Source: Vibrio caribbeanicus ATCC BAA-2122
Lineage (GTDB): Bacteria > Pseudomonadota > Gammaproteobacteria > Enterobacterales > Vibrionaceae
Direction of reading: 5' to 3'
DNA: 64,000 bases
NCBI RefSeq assembly: GCF_000165125.1
Contig: NZ_AEIU01000022.1
Span: forward strand, 1-64,000
Shown: one piece after another, positions 39,101 to 48,198 of the stretch
Position numbering within the stretch: the first letter of the stretch is position 1
Layout: each line of letters begins with the position of its first letter
Made by a program: the position numbers and the translations under genes
Notes under the pieces: generated by a model
Database searches by the model: none
Seen by the model: the letters and a program-made list of their open reading frames with translations, nothing else
Told to the model about the DNA's origin: nothing

Positions 39101-41001
39101 GTGACATGGCGGGAGATGTTTTCGGTAACGGTATGTTGCTATCAAAACATATTCGTCTTCAAGCTGCATTTAACCACTTACATATCTTCATTGATCCCAA
39201 TCCAGATTCAGCTAAAGGATGGAAAGAGCGTGACCGCTTGTTCAAATTACCTCGCTCAAGTTGGGAAGATTACGATAAGGATCTAATCTCCAAGGGTGGT
39301 GGCATTTTCTCTCGCCGCGCAAAATCAATCCAACTTTCTCCTGAAATCCAGAAAATGGTCGGGACCAAGAAAACGTCCATGGCCCCAAATGACTTGATCA
39401 AATTGATCTTGAAAATGGAAGTTGATTTACTGTGGAATGGTGGTATCGGTACTTATGTGAAAGCATCGAGCGAAACGCATACTGATGTGGGTGACCGTGC
39501 AAATGATGTTCTTCGCGTCGATGGCAAAGAATTGCGTGCAAAAGTTGTTGGTGAAGGTGGTAACCTAGGTTTAACCCAATTGGGTCGGGTAGAATACTCT
39601 CTCAACGGTGGCCGAGTGAACACCGACTTCGTCGATAATGTCGGTGGGGTTGATTGTTCAGATAATGAAGTAAACATTAAAATTTTCCTCAATAGTCTGG
39701 TGGTCAACGGCGATCTAACCGTCAAGCAACGTAATAAAATACTAGAGTCTATGGAAGATGAAGTTGGTGAGATTGTTCTAGATGACGCATATTGTCAATC
39801 TGAGACGATTTCAGTGACTGAATACAAAGGACGTTCTCTAGTCAAAGAGCAAATCCGCTTTATTCATACCATGGAAAAAGCAGGGCATCTAGACAGAGCA
39901 CTTGAACACATTCCTGATGACGAGACATTGCTTGAACGTGAAAAGCAGGGCCTAGCTCTAACGCGCCCAGAATTATCTGTACTGGTTGCGTATGGAAAAA
40001 TGGTTCTTAAAGAAGAGTTGGTCCATGAAGATATAGCTAAAGATGAGTTCCATGCTCAGCAACTCATCAACTATTTCCCGACAGAGTTACGCCGTAACTA
40101 TTCTGAACAAATGTCGAGTCACCCACTTCGTGCTGAAATTATTGCCACCGCACTCGCCAATCAAATGGTAAATGAAATGGGCTGTAACTTCGTCACTCGT
40201 CTTCAAGAAGAAACGGGTGCTTGCGTGGTTGATATTGCCAATGCTTACACGGCGTCTCGTGAAATATACTCACTAGGTAAAGTGTTTGAGGAAGTGCGTG
40301 CTCTTGATAATCAGGCTTCTGCTGAAGCTCAATACGATATCTTCTTCTATGTACGTCGCACACTTCGCCGCTTAACTCGCTGGTTCTTGCAAAACCGCAG
40401 TGGTAGACAGTCAGTGAAAGAGCTGATCGAGTGCTATCAAGCTAACGTTGAAATTATTCAAGCGGGCCTTGATGACATGTTGGTTCCATCTGAGGTTGAA
40501 GAGCATAATGATATGGCTAAAGCGTGGATCAAGAATGGTGTGACAACTGAAGTTGCCAATTACGTTGCGCGTTTGTCTAGCCTTTACTCAGTATTGGATA
40601 TATCTACAGTTGCTAAGGAAAAGGGCAAGAGCATCGAGCAAACTGCAAAACTTTACTACAACTTGGGGGATCGTCTGTCATTGCATTGGTTCCTAAAACA
40701 AATCAATAGTCAGGGTGTGGAGAACAACTGGCAAGCATTAGCTCGAGCTGCGTTTAGAGAAGATTTGGACTGGCAACAGCGTCAGCTAACTGGTCAAGTT
40801 TTGAATTGTGCCTGTGACCCGGGCGAGCTTCATGTGATGAATGCGCTAGAGCAGTGGATTGAAATTAACCAAGCCTCTTTACATCGCTGGGAAAACATTC
40901 TCAATGAATTTAAAGTGGGCTCGGTCCATGAATTTGCAAAATTCTCAGTCGCTTTGAGGGAGCTTATGTTACTTAACCTGAATTGTTCAGGTAATGAGTA
41001 A
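36160..41001 (+). CDS. gdhB: NAD-specific glutamate dehydrogenase, large (180-kDa) type
   Basis: 1,613 residues. It oxidises glutamate to 2-oxoglutarate with NAD. The N-terminal ~700 residues are ACT-like regulatory modules (DCPFLVDSIKMAL, HNFTFMGYKEYDL, YREGSYSFRALHNI). The catalytic core is around 770-1250 (GGKVARGGLRWSDRQEDFRT, VPVGAKGGFV, ASGGSNGYDHKAMGI, GVGDMAGDVFGNGML, KVVGEGGNLG). A helical C-terminal domain follows. The start at 36160 is supported by GGAG upstream. Followed by a strong terminator and pyrD. Confidence 0.96.
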   Translation: MTARETLMPVLLEKVYKLIQDKLDLAHQPLVTQLAQHLFSNVAQDDLVERNESDLYGAVISLWHHINEQKPDQISVRVFNPTVSRQGWQSTHTIVEIVVPDCPFLVDSIKMALSRLDLSSHLMLHGPTQIGRGDKGKITGINQGEGALQSLFHIEVDRLTDKAEMTSLKEELLSILNDTELVVKDWLLMVEKLEQVTSHVESQQGKVKTECDRYEESIRFLRWLGDHNFTFMGYKEYDLVSIEGDLELRPTEDKGYGLLAKSERLRSARLSNFPYSARQEIEKSSLIVVTKGNRASRIHRPAYTDHIGIKKLDKNGKVIGEHRFIGLFTSAVYNQSVEGIPLIREKVERILDYSGYREGSYSFRALHNILENYPRDELLQAKEEELLEVGTGVVQMQDRDLLRLFVRKDPFGRFFSCMVYVTKDRYNTELRRQTQSILKQYFGCEQEVEFTTYFSESPLARTHYIVRVDSTDIDVDAKMIEQNLMEASSNWDDRLSDAIIANFGESKGLPLSKAYQRAFPRSYKEDVLPGSAVADIERLEELNDDNKLGMLFYRPQELASDSKSVKLKLYHRDEPIHLSDVMPMLENLGMRVIGESPYEVRKSNGQVFWILDFSMLHKSEKTVDLREARDRFQQAFASIWSGELESDGFNRLVLSASLTGRETSLLRAYARYMRQVGFPFSQQYIEDTLNHYPDLAKGLVELFTKRFDPKLKGVEKGQSDLIAKMMEQLDHVESLDDDRIIRRYMEMITATLRTNYYQLDKKKHPKPWLSLKLKPSEIPEIPQPVPAFEIFVYAPDIEGVHLRGGKVARGGLRWSDRQEDFRTEILGLVKAQQVKNTVIVPVGAKGGFVCKRQHTLSGRDEIFAEGQRCYKRFIRALLDVSDNIIDGEVSHPQNVVRHDEDDPYLVVAADKGTATFSDLANSVSEEYNFWLGDAFASGGSNGYDHKAMGITAKGGWESVKRHFREMGINCQTTDFTAIGVGDMAGDVFGNGMLLSKHIRLQAAFNHLHIFIDPNPDSAKGWKERDRLFKLPRSSWEDYDKDLISKGGGIFSRRAKSIQLSPEIQKMVGTKKTSMAPNDLIKLILKMEVDLLWNGGIGTYVKASSETHTDVGDRANDVLRVDGKELRAKVVGEGGNLGLTQLGRVEYSLNGGRVNTDFVDNVGGVDCSDNEVNIKIFLNSLVVNGDLTVKQRNKILESMEDEVGEIVLDDAYCQSETISVTEYKGRSLVKEQIRFIHTMEKAGHLDRALEHIPDDETLLEREKQGLALTRPELSVLVAYGKMVLKEELVHEDIAKDEFHAQQLINYFPTELRRNYSEQMSSHPLRAEIIATALANQMVNEMGCNFVTRLQEETGACVVDIANAYTASREIYSLGKVFEEVRALDNQASAEAQYDIFFYVRRTLRRLTRWFLQNRSGRQSVKELIECYQANVEIIQAGLDDMLVPSEVEEHNDMAKAWIKNGVTTEVANYVARLSSLYSVLDISTVAKEKGKSIEQTAKLYYNLGDRLSLHWFLKQINSQGVENNWQALARAAFREDLDWQQRQLTGQVLNCACDPGELHVMNALEQWIEINQASLHRWENILNEFKVGSVHEFAKFSVALRELMLLNLNCSGNE

Positions 41002-41050
41002 AGGTTTCTCTTCATTGATTGAAATATGAGACAAAACGTTGAATAATATC

Positions 41051-41075
41051 GCCCCGTTTATACGGGGCTTTTTTT
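41051..41075 (+). terminator. Terminator of the NAD-GDH gene
   Basis: GCCCCGT-TTAT-ACGGGGC followed by seven T, directly before pyrD. Confidence 0.92.
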
Positions 41076-41085
41076 CGGAGGCAAA

Positions 41086-42096
41086 ATGTTCTACCGCTTA
41101 GCTAGAAATGGCTTTTTCCAACTTGATGCTGAACAAGCACATGATCTTGCAATTGAAAACTTGAAACGCTTTACTGGCACACCAGTCGATCTTCTTTATC
41201 GCCAGCAACTTCCTCATAGAGCAGTAAATTGCATGGGATTAACCTTCAGAAATCCAGTGGGCTTAGCGGCTGGACTCGATAAAAACGGAGAATGTATCGA
41301 AGCCTTTGATGCGATGGGCTTCGGTTTTGTAGAAGTGGGAACTGTGACACCAAGGCCGCAGTCAGGAAACGAAAAGCCTCGCTTATTTCGGATTACTGAA
41401 GCTGACGCCATTGTTAACCGAATGGGCTTCAACAATAAGGGGGTTGATTACCTTGTTGAAAATGTGAAGAAGGCAAAGTTTGATTGTATTCTTGGTATAA
41501 ATATCGGTAAAAATAAAGACACTCCAATAGAGAAAGGGGCAGAGGATTATCTTATTTGTATGGATAAGGTTTACCAATATGCTGATTATATTACCGTTAA
41601 TATTTCTTCGCCAAACACTCCTGGTTTGCGTTCTCTACAATATGGCGAGGCTCTTGATGATTTATTGTCTCAGCTTAAAGCCAAACAAAAAGAACTGTCA
41701 AAGCTGCATGGTAAATATGTGCCTTTGGCGCTAAAGATCGCGCCTGATTCAACGAATGAAGAATTGGAGCAGATTTGCCAATCTTTACTCAACAACGCTA
41801 TTGATGGTGTGATTGCAACCAACACTACGCTTGATCGTCAGATTGTTGAAGGTATGAAAAATGGCAGTGAGGCAGGGGGCTTAAGCGGTCGTCCACTACA
41901 AAGTCGCAGCACTGAGATTGTTGCTATTCTCGCTAAAGAATTGAACGGCAATATTCCTATAGTTGGTGTTGGAGGTATTGACTCTTATGTTGCCGCTAAA
42001 GAAAAGTTACTCGCTGGTGCAAGTTTAGTTCAAGTATATTCAGGACTAATATATCAAGGCCCATCTCTGGTGAAAGATATCGTTAAAAATATCTAG
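41086..42096 (+). CDS. pyrD: Dihydroorotate dehydrogenase (quinone), class 2
   Basis: 336 residues, the E. coli length. The N-terminal amphipathic helix ([20 protein letters not shown]) docks the enzyme to the inner membrane. [14 protein letters not shown] is the FMN loop, [11 protein letters not shown] contains the class 2 catalytic serine, and VGVGGIDS binds FMN phosphate. It oxidises dihydroorotate to orotate, passing electrons to quinone. GGAGG lies five bases before the ATG. zapC follows, as in E. coli. Confidence 0.97.
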   Translation: MFYRLARNGFFQLDAEQAHDLAIENLKRFTGTPVDLLYRQQLPHRAVNCMGLTFRNPVGLAAGLDKNGECIEAFDAMGFGFVEVGTVTPRPQSGNEKPRLFRITEADAIVNRMGFNNKGVDYLVENVKKAKFDCILGINIGKNKDTPIEKGAEDYLICMDKVYQYADYITVNISSPNTPGLRSLQYGEALDDLLSQLKAKQKELSKLHGKYVPLALKIAPDSTNEELEQICQSLLNNAIDGVIATNTTLDRQIVEGMKNGSEAGGLSGRPLQSRSTEIVAILAKELNGNIPIVGVGGIDSYVAAKEKLLAGASLVQVYSGLIYQGPSLVKDIVKNI

Positions 42097-42106
42097 AGTT
42101 GATTAA

Positions 42107-42119
42107 GTTACGCTGTAAC
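42107..42119. promoter_or_regulatory. Symmetrical matS-like palindrome after pyrD (weak)
   Basis: GTTACGCTGTAAC, 11 of 13 against matS. Both deviations are symmetrical, giving perfect outer arms GTTAC/GTAAC. Binding by MatP is uncertain. Confidence 0.25.
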
Positions 42120-42154
42120 TATATAAAACTCTCATTTAAAATGGTTGATTACAC

Positions 42155-42187
42155 GAGGAAATGACTATTCATTTCCTCTTTTCTTTT
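42155..42187 (+). terminator. Terminator of pyrD
   Basis: GAGGAAAT / ATTTCCTC stem followed by TTTTCTTTTATTT. Confidence 0.8.
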
Positions 42188-42269
42188 ATTTATTAACGCA
42201 TAGACTTCTCGGTATAAGTTGGCGATTTTGTTGTAAAGGCGCCTGACTTCTTAACCAAGAGACGCAATC

Positions 42270-42815
42270 ATGCTAAAGCCTAATGATAATTGGATATGGT
42301 ATTACGACGACGTGGATGAGCATCTAATGCTCGACCTCGGTGGTGATATGCTATTTAAAACCAATCTATCGAGAAAACTGGTGGTTGATTGCGCAATGGG
42401 AGTGAATGAATTTTCTGTCGATGACGCGACAGCGTTCCAAACTTATAAAGAGCAGATAGCTCTGTTAGGTTTGACCGAACCTAGACAAGCAGAGTTGACG
42501 CTTTATTGTGTCGCTGCGAAACGCTTTCACAAGCCCGTACAGCCTAAAAGCTGGTTTTTTGATGTCGCAGATTACGGTGTTTCAAGCCCAGAAGAAGGCG
42601 ATATCATAGAGTTATCTAACAGTTATGGTAGCGGCCACTTTGTTGTGCTCGAAGTGGGAGAGTGTGCAAGCCTTTGCGCTTGTGTGAAGCTGGATGGTTT
42701 CGATCTTAACGGAAGCAAATCACTTGAGTTTGGCCAGGCTATCAAAGTCGTACACGACCGTATGACATTGGCCAATGATGCATTCCTTTCTCAGCAGATC
42801 GCAATGGTCGGTTAA
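42270..42815 (+). CDS. zapC: Cell division protein ZapC
   Basis: 181 residues (E. coli ZapC/YcbW 180). Starts MLKPNDNWIWYYDDVDEHLM and contains PRQAELTLYCVAAKRFHKPV, conserved in the family. It binds FtsZ and promotes bundling of protofilaments at the Z ring. The position between pyrD and rlmL matches E. coli. Confidence 0.94.
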   Translation: MLKPNDNWIWYYDDVDEHLMLDLGGDMLFKTNLSRKLVVDCAMGVNEFSVDDATAFQTYKEQIALLGLTEPRQAELTLYCVAAKRFHKPVQPKSWFFDVADYGVSSPEEGDIIELSNSYGSGHFVVLEVGECASLCACVKLDGFDLNGSKSLEFGQAIKVVHDRMTLANDAFLSQQIAMVG

Positions 42816-42857
42816 CAGTATCAAACTTAATCCTTTTTAATCCTTTTTAATTCTTAT

Positions 42858-42881
42858 AACCAGCAGCAAGCTGGTTTTTTT
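42858..42881 (+). terminator. Terminator of zapC
   Basis: AACCAGC-AGCAA-GCTGGTT followed by TTTTT. Confidence 0.88.
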
Positions 42882-43210
42882 ACGCTTCTACCTAACTTAC
42901 TTCAGAGTGATTTCACTCGAAATTAACCTAAATTATTACATTTTTTTCGCATTGTTTTCCCAATCCAGTCGCGCTGAAAAGTTCATTTATTCCCCATTTA
43001 GCCTATTTTTGTAACTAAATTACCAAATAAAAACCCTTTGGTATAGACCAGATTCAATGAGAATAAGTATTCACTTCGGCTGAAGGATAGAGTTTATTGT
43101 CGAAATTTGTTTTGATGTTTGTGGATCTTGAAATTTATTTACTGAGCCAACAGAAAGAAGTTTTTGCGCTTTCACCGCAGATTGAGCTAACGATAGGTAT
43201 TTGAGTCAGG

Positions 43211-43216
43211 TATAAT
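43211..43216 (+). promoter_or_regulatory. -10 element of rlmL
   Basis: TATAAT 34 bp before the rlmL ATG. The -35 is weak. Confidence 0.45.
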
Positions 43217-43249
43217 AGGAGGCTATTTTTCTGTTAAAAAAAGTTCACT

Positions 43250-45376
43250 ATGCATCAATATCTTGCGGTTACATCGAATGGCTTAGAAAACCTATTGGTT
43301 GAGGAGCTGACTAAATTAGGTGTCACTGACGCAAAACCTGTTCAAGCTGGGGTTAAATTCACTGCATCAAACGACCTAGTTTATCGATGCTGCTTATGGA
43401 GCCGTCTCGCTTCTCGTTTTGTTCGAGTACTTGCCGAGTTTAATTGTAACGATGATATGGACCTTTATTTAGCCTCATCGGCAGTCAACTGGGTCGGGCA
43501 TTTTCATAGCTCGAAACGATTAGTCGTCGATTTTAATGGTACCAACCGTGAAATTCGTAACAGTCAATATGGTGCGATGAAAGTCAAAGATGCTATCGTT
43601 GATCATTTTGAAAAGAAGAATTTACCAAGACCTTCGATTGATAAAGAAAACCCAAATCTAAGAGTTCACGTGCGCTTACACAGAGATAAAGCGTTGCTTG
43701 GTATTGATATGGTTGGTGGAGGTCTGCACTTACGCGGTTACAGACCAAAATCTGGCCGAGCACCACTTAGAGAAACATTGGCGGCCGCGATCGTTTTAAG
43801 AAGTGGCTGGAATGAAGAGCTAAATTTACTCGATCCAATGTGTGGCTCAGGGACCTTACTTATTGAAGCTGCAATGATGGCGGCTAATATGGCGCCTGGT
43901 GTCAAACGTCAAAGCTGGGGTTTCGAATCTCTTGAAGACTTCGAGCCAGAGACGTGGGCAGAGATCAAATCGGAGGCTAATGTTCAAGCGAGAAGGGGTG
44001 TCAAAAAAACTGTCGCTCGTTTCTGGGGCATGGATAATGATGAAAGTGTGCTCAAAACAGCACGAGAGAATGCGCGTCGTGCAGGTGTCGATACCTTAAT
44101 TGATTTCAGTCAAGCGGACGCATCCAACTGTAAACGACCTGAGGGCTTTGAAACAGGTGTAATCGTCTCTAACCCGCCTTATGGTGAGCGACTTGGTACA
44201 GAACCGGGTCTTATTGCTTTGTACTCGGAGTTCGGTGCCCAACTTAAAGCTGAGTTTCCTGGCAGTCAAGCGTCCATATTCTCAAGCTCTGACGAATTAC
44301 TGAGTTGCTTGAGAATGCGAGCTGATAAACAGTTCAAGTTAAACAACGGTGCTATTGCCTGTATACAAAAGAACTATTCTATTAGTCTCTCTGGGGCTCG
44401 TTCTGATTTAGGTGACAACGTCACTCAAATTCAGGTTGCTCCTGATTTTAGTAACCGCTTGAAGAAAAATATTGCCAAAATTGGCAAATGGGCACGTAAA
44501 GAACAATTGGATTGTTATCGTATTTATGATGCTGATTTGCCTGAGTATAATGTTGCAATTGACCAATATCTTGATCACTTAGTGATTCAAGAATACGCAG
44601 CGCCAAAAGATATTCCAGAAGAGAAAGCCAAAAAGAGACTGACTGATATTATTCGTGCTTCTATTCAGGTAACAGGCATTCAGGCGAATAATGTTGTATT
44701 GAAAGTAAGAGAAAAGCAAAAAGGACGCCAGCAGTACCAAAAACTGGCTCAGAAGTCAGAAACACTTACCGTAGTTGAATACGGAGTGAAGCTGTCGGTC
44801 AATCTTCATGACTATCTCGATACGGGGTTATTTTTAGATCATAAACTTACTCGACGTCAGATAGGTCAAATGGCGCAGGGCAAAGATTTTCTCAATCTGT
44901 TTGCTTATACAGGTTCGGCGACCGTTCATGCAGCTTGTGGAGGTGCTAAGTCGACAACAACGGTAGATATGTCGAACACCTATCTCGACTGGGCTAAGCA
45001 GAATATGCAACTCAATGGTCAGGTGGGTCGCCAGCACCGGTATGAACAAGCGGATTGTTTACAGTGGCTTGAGCATTGCGATAAACAATTTGATCTTATC
45101 TTTATTGATCCACCGACGTTTTCAAACTCTAAGCGTATGGAGCAGAGTTTTGATGTCCAAAGAGATCATATTCAATTAATGAAGAACTTGAAACGTTTAC
45201 TCAAAGCGAGAGGCAAGATAGTCTTCTCTAATAATAAACGTCAATTTAAAATGGATGTAGAGAGTCTTGGTGAGTTGAGTTTGGTGGCAGAAAATATTTC
45301 ACACAAGACACTACCTATGGATTTTGCACGTAACAAACATATCCATAACTGTTGGGTAATTACGCATAAGGAATAA
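43250..45376 (+). CDS. rlmL: Bifunctional 23S rRNA methyltransferase RlmKL (m2G2445 / m7G2069)
   Basis: 708 residues (E. coli 702). THUMP RNA-binding domain at ~1-160. The RlmL methyltransferase at ~170-390 has [17 protein letters not shown] and [13 protein letters not shown] and makes m2G2445. The RlmK methyltransferase at ~440-708 has [17 protein letters not shown] and [15 protein letters not shown] and makes m7G2069. A perfect matS site is embedded in the coding sequence at 44412. Followed 9 bp later by the glutaredoxin-like gene and then uup. Confidence 0.96.
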   Translation: MHQYLAVTSNGLENLLVEELTKLGVTDAKPVQAGVKFTASNDLVYRCCLWSRLASRFVRVLAEFNCNDDMDLYLASSAVNWVGHFHSSKRLVVDFNGTNREIRNSQYGAMKVKDAIVDHFEKKNLPRPSIDKENPNLRVHVRLHRDKALLGIDMVGGGLHLRGYRPKSGRAPLRETLAAAIVLRSGWNEELNLLDPMCGSGTLLIEAAMMAANMAPGVKRQSWGFESLEDFEPETWAEIKSEANVQARRGVKKTVARFWGMDNDESVLKTARENARRAGVDTLIDFSQADASNCKRPEGFETGVIVSNPPYGERLGTEPGLIALYSEFGAQLKAEFPGSQASIFSSSDELLSCLRMRADKQFKLNNGAIACIQKNYSISLSGARSDLGDNVTQIQVAPDFSNRLKKNIAKIGKWARKEQLDCYRIYDADLPEYNVAIDQYLDHLVIQEYAAPKDIPEEKAKKRLTDIIRASIQVTGIQANNVVLKVREKQKGRQQYQKLAQKSETLTVVEYGVKLSVNLHDYLDTGLFLDHKLTRRQIGQMAQGKDFLNLFAYTGSATVHAACGGAKSTTTVDMSNTYLDWAKQNMQLNGQVGRQHRYEQADCLQWLEHCDKQFDLIFIDPPTFSNSKRMEQSFDVQRDHIQLMKNLKRLLKARGKIVFSNNKRQFKMDVESLGELSLVAENISHKTLPMDFARNKHIHNCWVITHKE
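44412..44424. promoter_or_regulatory. matS site (MatP-binding), perfect match, inside rlmL
   Basis: GTGACAACGTCAC fits GTGACRNYGTCAC at all positions. Its position within a coding region is normal for matS, which acts in chromosome organisation rather than transcription. Confidence 0.8.
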
Positions 45377-45385
45377 CGATCGAAA

Positions 45386-45628
45386 GTGGTCATTCTTTAT
45401 AGTACCGAAGGCTGCCATCTCTGCGAGATGGCCCTTGATTTACTAAAACAAACAAATCTTTCTTGTCCTATCGAGATTGTTGATATTGCATTCGATGAGT
45501 GCCTATTTTCTCGTTACGGCGTAACAATTCCTGTACTGAATTTCGAAGGTGATGAGCTCTATTGGCCTTTTGATTTGGAACAGATTCAATCTTGGTTAGA
45601 TAAAAATGGCATTACTTACGATACATGA
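45386..45628 (+). CDS. Glutaredoxin-like protein (DUF836 type)
   Basis: 80 residues from a GTG start. STEGCHLCEMALDLL carries a CxxC redox motif at residues ~10-13, and the cis-proline is in YGVTIPVL. Typical of the small glutaredoxin-like family often placed next to uup in Vibrio and relatives. It overlaps the uup start by 23 bp, so both are probably translated from the rlmL transcript. Substrate unknown. Confidence 0.87.
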   Translation: MVILYSTEGCHLCEMALDLLKQTNLSCPIEIVDIAFDECLFSRYGVTIPVLNFEGDELYWPFDLEQIQSWLDKNGITYDT

Positions 45629-47525
45629 TGGTTTGCTCGCTTATGGCGATCATCCATTGCTAAATAAGGCAAACTTTTCCCTACAAGAAAACGAGCGTGT
45701 GTGTTTGGTTGGACGCAACGGTGCAGGTAAATCGACTTTGATGAAGGTGCTTGTAGGCGAGGTGATTCTCGATGATGGGAAATTGACCGTAACGCAAGAC
45801 GTAGTCGTATCGAGACTCGAACAAGATCCTCCTAGAAACGAAAAAGGAAGTGTATTTGATTACGTCTCTGGTGGATTAGCTGAAGTAGGAGAACAGCTTA
45901 AAAGTTATCAAGTTCAGCTTGATCTTATCGCCGTTGATCCCAGTGAAAAAAACATTAATCGTTTGGCAAAGATCCAAGAGCAGCTTGAACACTCAGGTGC
46001 GTGGCGTTTTGAAGATAGAATCAAAAACGTGCTTGCTGCGCTCAAACTTGAGGGACAGACAAAACTTAGCGATTTATCCGGTGGCTGGCAAAGAAAGGCT
46101 GCGCTAGCTAGAGCGCTTGTTCGCGACCCCGATGTACTATTACTCGATGAGCCGACTAACCATCTTGATGTAACAACAATTGAATGGCTCGAGAGTTTTC
46201 TCAAAGATTTCCGTGGCTCGATCATCTTTATTTCACACGATCGAGCCTTTATCAAATCGATGGCTACACGCATCGTTGATCTAGACCGCGGCAATCTTGC
46301 TTCCTTCCCAGGGGATTATGAGAATTACCTTATTGAAAAAGAAGAAATGCTTCGCGTAGAAGAAATGCAAAATGCTGAATTTGACAAGAAGCTTGCGCAA
46401 GAAGAAGTGTGGATTCGTCAAGGTATCAAAGCAAGGCGTACACGTAACGAAGGTCGAGTTAGAGCCTTAAAGGCGTTAAGAGAAGAGCGCAAAGAGCGTC
46501 GAGAAGTGCAAGGTAAAGCGAATTTGCAAATTGACGACACGGCACGCTCAGGAAAAATTGTCTTCGAAGCCAAAGAACTGTCTTATAAAATCGAAGGTTC
46601 TTCGATTGTGGACAATTTTTCGTTTAATATCATGCGCGGCGATCGGATCGCATTGATCGGACCGAATGGTTGTGGCAAGAGTACTTTGATTAAGCTGTTG
46701 CTGGATAAGATCAAACCGACGTCGGGAACTATTCACTGCGGTACCAAGCTTGAAGTTGCTTACTTTGACCAATACAGAGAAGTTCTCGATCCAGAAAAGT
46801 CTGTAATTGATAACCTTGCTGATGGAAAACAAGAGGTAATGGTAGGAGGTCGGCAGCGTCATGCGCTGAGTTATCTGCAAGACTTCTTATTTGCGCCTCA
46901 TCGTTCACGTACGCCGGTAAAAGCCTTATCTGGCGGAGAAAAGAATCGGTTGCTTTTGGCGAGAATTTTCCTTCGTTCAAATAATCTTCTGGTTTTGGAC
47001 GAACCGACCAATGATCTTGATATCGAGACATTAGAACTGTTAGAGGACCTTTTGGCCAACTATCAGGGAACTCTGATCTTGGTTAGTCACGACCGTCAAT
47101 TTGTCGATAATACGGTGACATCCAGTTGGATTTTCGAAGGAAATGGGATCATTGAAGAGTTTGTCGGTGGTTATCATGATGCACAACTGCAGCGCTCACA
47201 AGCTCATAAAACGCGCCAAATTCCTTTGTCATCTGATAAAGCGGCAGTATCATCACAGAGTAATCCTAAGCGCCCAGAAGAGAGAAAAAATAAAAAGCTT
47301 TCCTACAAGCTTCAACGAGAACTTGAAGAATTACCATTAAAGCTTGAAAAACTTGAGGAAGACATCGATACATTACAGCAACAAGTTAACAGTGGAGATT
47401 TCTTCAGTAAGTCTTCTGATGTGACTCAACCTATCCTGGATAAGCTTACAGCGACAGAGCAAGAATTGGAGCAGGCATTTGAGCGCTGGGAAGAACTCGA
47501 GTCGATGCAAAAAGAAAGTGAATAA
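45606..47525 (+). CDS. uup: ABC-F ATPase Uup
   Basis: 639 residues. Two ATPase domains: Walker A GRNGAGKST (~37) and GPNGCGKST (~354), signatures LSGGWQRKAALARA and LSGGEKNRLLLARI, Walker B LLLDEPTNHLD and LVLDEPTNDLD. A C-terminal coiled coil (~560-639) is the nucleic-acid-binding tail. Uup acts on ribosomes and limits imprecise transposon excision in E. coli. No membrane segments. Ended by a perfect hairpin terminator. Confidence 0.96.
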   Translation: MALLTIHDGLLAYGDHPLLNKANFSLQENERVCLVGRNGAGKSTLMKVLVGEVILDDGKLTVTQDVVVSRLEQDPPRNEKGSVFDYVSGGLAEVGEQLKSYQVQLDLIAVDPSEKNINRLAKIQEQLEHSGAWRFEDRIKNVLAALKLEGQTKLSDLSGGWQRKAALARALVRDPDVLLLDEPTNHLDVTTIEWLESFLKDFRGSIIFISHDRAFIKSMATRIVDLDRGNLASFPGDYENYLIEKEEMLRVEEMQNAEFDKKLAQEEVWIRQGIKARRTRNEGRVRALKALREERKERREVQGKANLQIDDTARSGKIVFEAKELSYKIEGSSIVDNFSFNIMRGDRIALIGPNGCGKSTLIKLLLDKIKPTSGTIHCGTKLEVAYFDQYREVLDPEKSVIDNLADGKQEVMVGGRQRHALSYLQDFLFAPHRSRTPVKALSGGEKNRLLLARIFLRSNNLLVLDEPTNDLDIETLELLEDLLANYQGTLILVSHDRQFVDNTVTSSWIFEGNGIIEEFVGGYHDAQLQRSQAHKTRQIPLSSDKAAVSSQSNPKRPEERKNKKLSYKLQRELEELPLKLEKLEEDIDTLQQQVNSGDFFSKSSDVTQPILDKLTATEQELEQAFERWEELESMQKESE

Positions 47526-47542
47526 CTGTCATAAAAACTTCA

Positions 47543-47574
47543 AAAATGCCGCTGTTAACAGCGGCATTTTTTTT
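47543..47574 (+). terminator. Terminator of rlmL-grx-uup
   Basis: A perfect 28-bp palindrome with arms AAAATGCCGCTGTT / AACAGCGGCATTTT, followed by TTTT. Confidence 0.92.
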
Positions 47575-47882
47575 AGTAAAAGCCACAAGTTTAACTCTCT
47601 GATTATTGGTAATTAATTTTTACATTGAGGCAGAGTTTAGGGGTTATTTTGTTAGTTTTTTCTTTTTGTATTAACTAGTTAAGAGAAAAGAAGGATGTTC
47701 GGAGTATCGCTTCACACTTTAACATATCGTGGTGTTTTTAGCTTGAATAAGCCTGCTTTTTGAACGAACCTTAACAGTGAAGTAATAAAAGCTTCATAGC
47801 GCTACTAGCCTCGAATACGAAGCTGGTGGGCTATATAATTACTAAATTAATACGTTAAAACACAATGTATGAGGACGAACCT
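47575..47882. other. uup-rmf intergenic region
   Basis: About 310 bp of AT-rich sequence containing the rmf promoter region at its right end. No ORF, no RNA gene and no convincing CRP site were seen. Confidence 0.4.
47834..47839 (+). promoter_or_regulatory. -10 element of rmf
   Basis: TATAAT 44 bp before the rmf ATG. No clear -35. Confidence 0.4.
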
Positions 47883-48056
47883 ATGAAGAGACAAAAGCGT
47901 GACCGCTTAGAAAGAGCTCAATCAAAAGGGTATAAAGCAGGCTTAAATGGCCGCTCTATGGAAGCATGTCCGTATCAACAAATGGACGCTCGTTCCTACT
48001 GGATGGGCGGTTGGCGCGATGCCAGAGAAGATAAACACTCTGGTCTCTACAAATAA
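47883..48056 (+). CDS. rmf: Ribosome modulation factor
   Basis: 57 residues, very basic (MKRQKRDRLERAQSKGYKAG, then CPYQQMDARSYWMGGWRDAR), matching E. coli RMF (55 aa). It dimerises 70S ribosomes into 100S in stationary phase. GAGG lies eight bases before the ATG at 47883. Six extra upstream codons in frame are not family-like. Next to fabA as in enterics. Confidence 0.95.
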   Translation: MKRQKRDRLERAQSKGYKAGLNGRSMEACPYQQMDARSYWMGGWRDAREDKHSGLYK

Positions 48057-48090
48057 CGCTATTCCACATACGATAAAATATTATCTAACC

Positions 48091-48113
48091 AGCCCCGATC
48101 ATCGGGGCTTTAA
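48091..48113 (+). terminator. Terminator of rmf
   Basis: AGCCCCGAT / ATCGGGGCT palindrome followed by TTTAAAA; modest T tract. Confidence 0.7.
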
Positions 48114-48122
48114 AAGGATACC

Positions 48123-48141
48123 TAATGCACTATAACTAAAT
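48123..48141 (+). repeat. 18/19-bp repeat copy 1 (TAATGCACTATAACTAAAT)
   Basis: Identical over 19 bases to 51438-51456 and over 18 bases, inverted, to 58611-58628. Lies between the rmf and fabA terminators. Confidence 0.7.
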
Positions 48142-48151
48142 ATTTTGACAA

Positions 48152-48179
48152 CAAAAAAGTGGCGCTAAATGGCCACTTC
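48152..48179 (-). terminator. Terminator of fabA
   Basis: On the minus strand AAGTGGC-loop-GCCACTT is followed by TTTTGT, just after the fabA stop. Confidence 0.8.
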
Positions 48180-48198
48180 TAAACATTTAATGTTAAAT

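Larger units (their letters stand above)
42816..43249. other. zapC-rlmL intergenic region
   Basis: 434 bp of AT-rich sequence. It holds the zapC terminator, a palindrome GAGTGA-TT-TCACTC (42905-42918) of unknown role, and the rlmL promoter region near its right end. No ORF or RNA gene was recognised. Confidence 0.5.

Noticed and set aside
42827-42850. Direct repeat TAATCCTTTT twice after zapC
   Set aside because: Short low-complexity repeat; no evident function.
42905-42918. GAGTGA-TT-TCACTC as a SlmA site near zapC
   Set aside because: Does not fit GTGAGTNCTCAC, and SlmA sites are expected to be absent from the Ter region.
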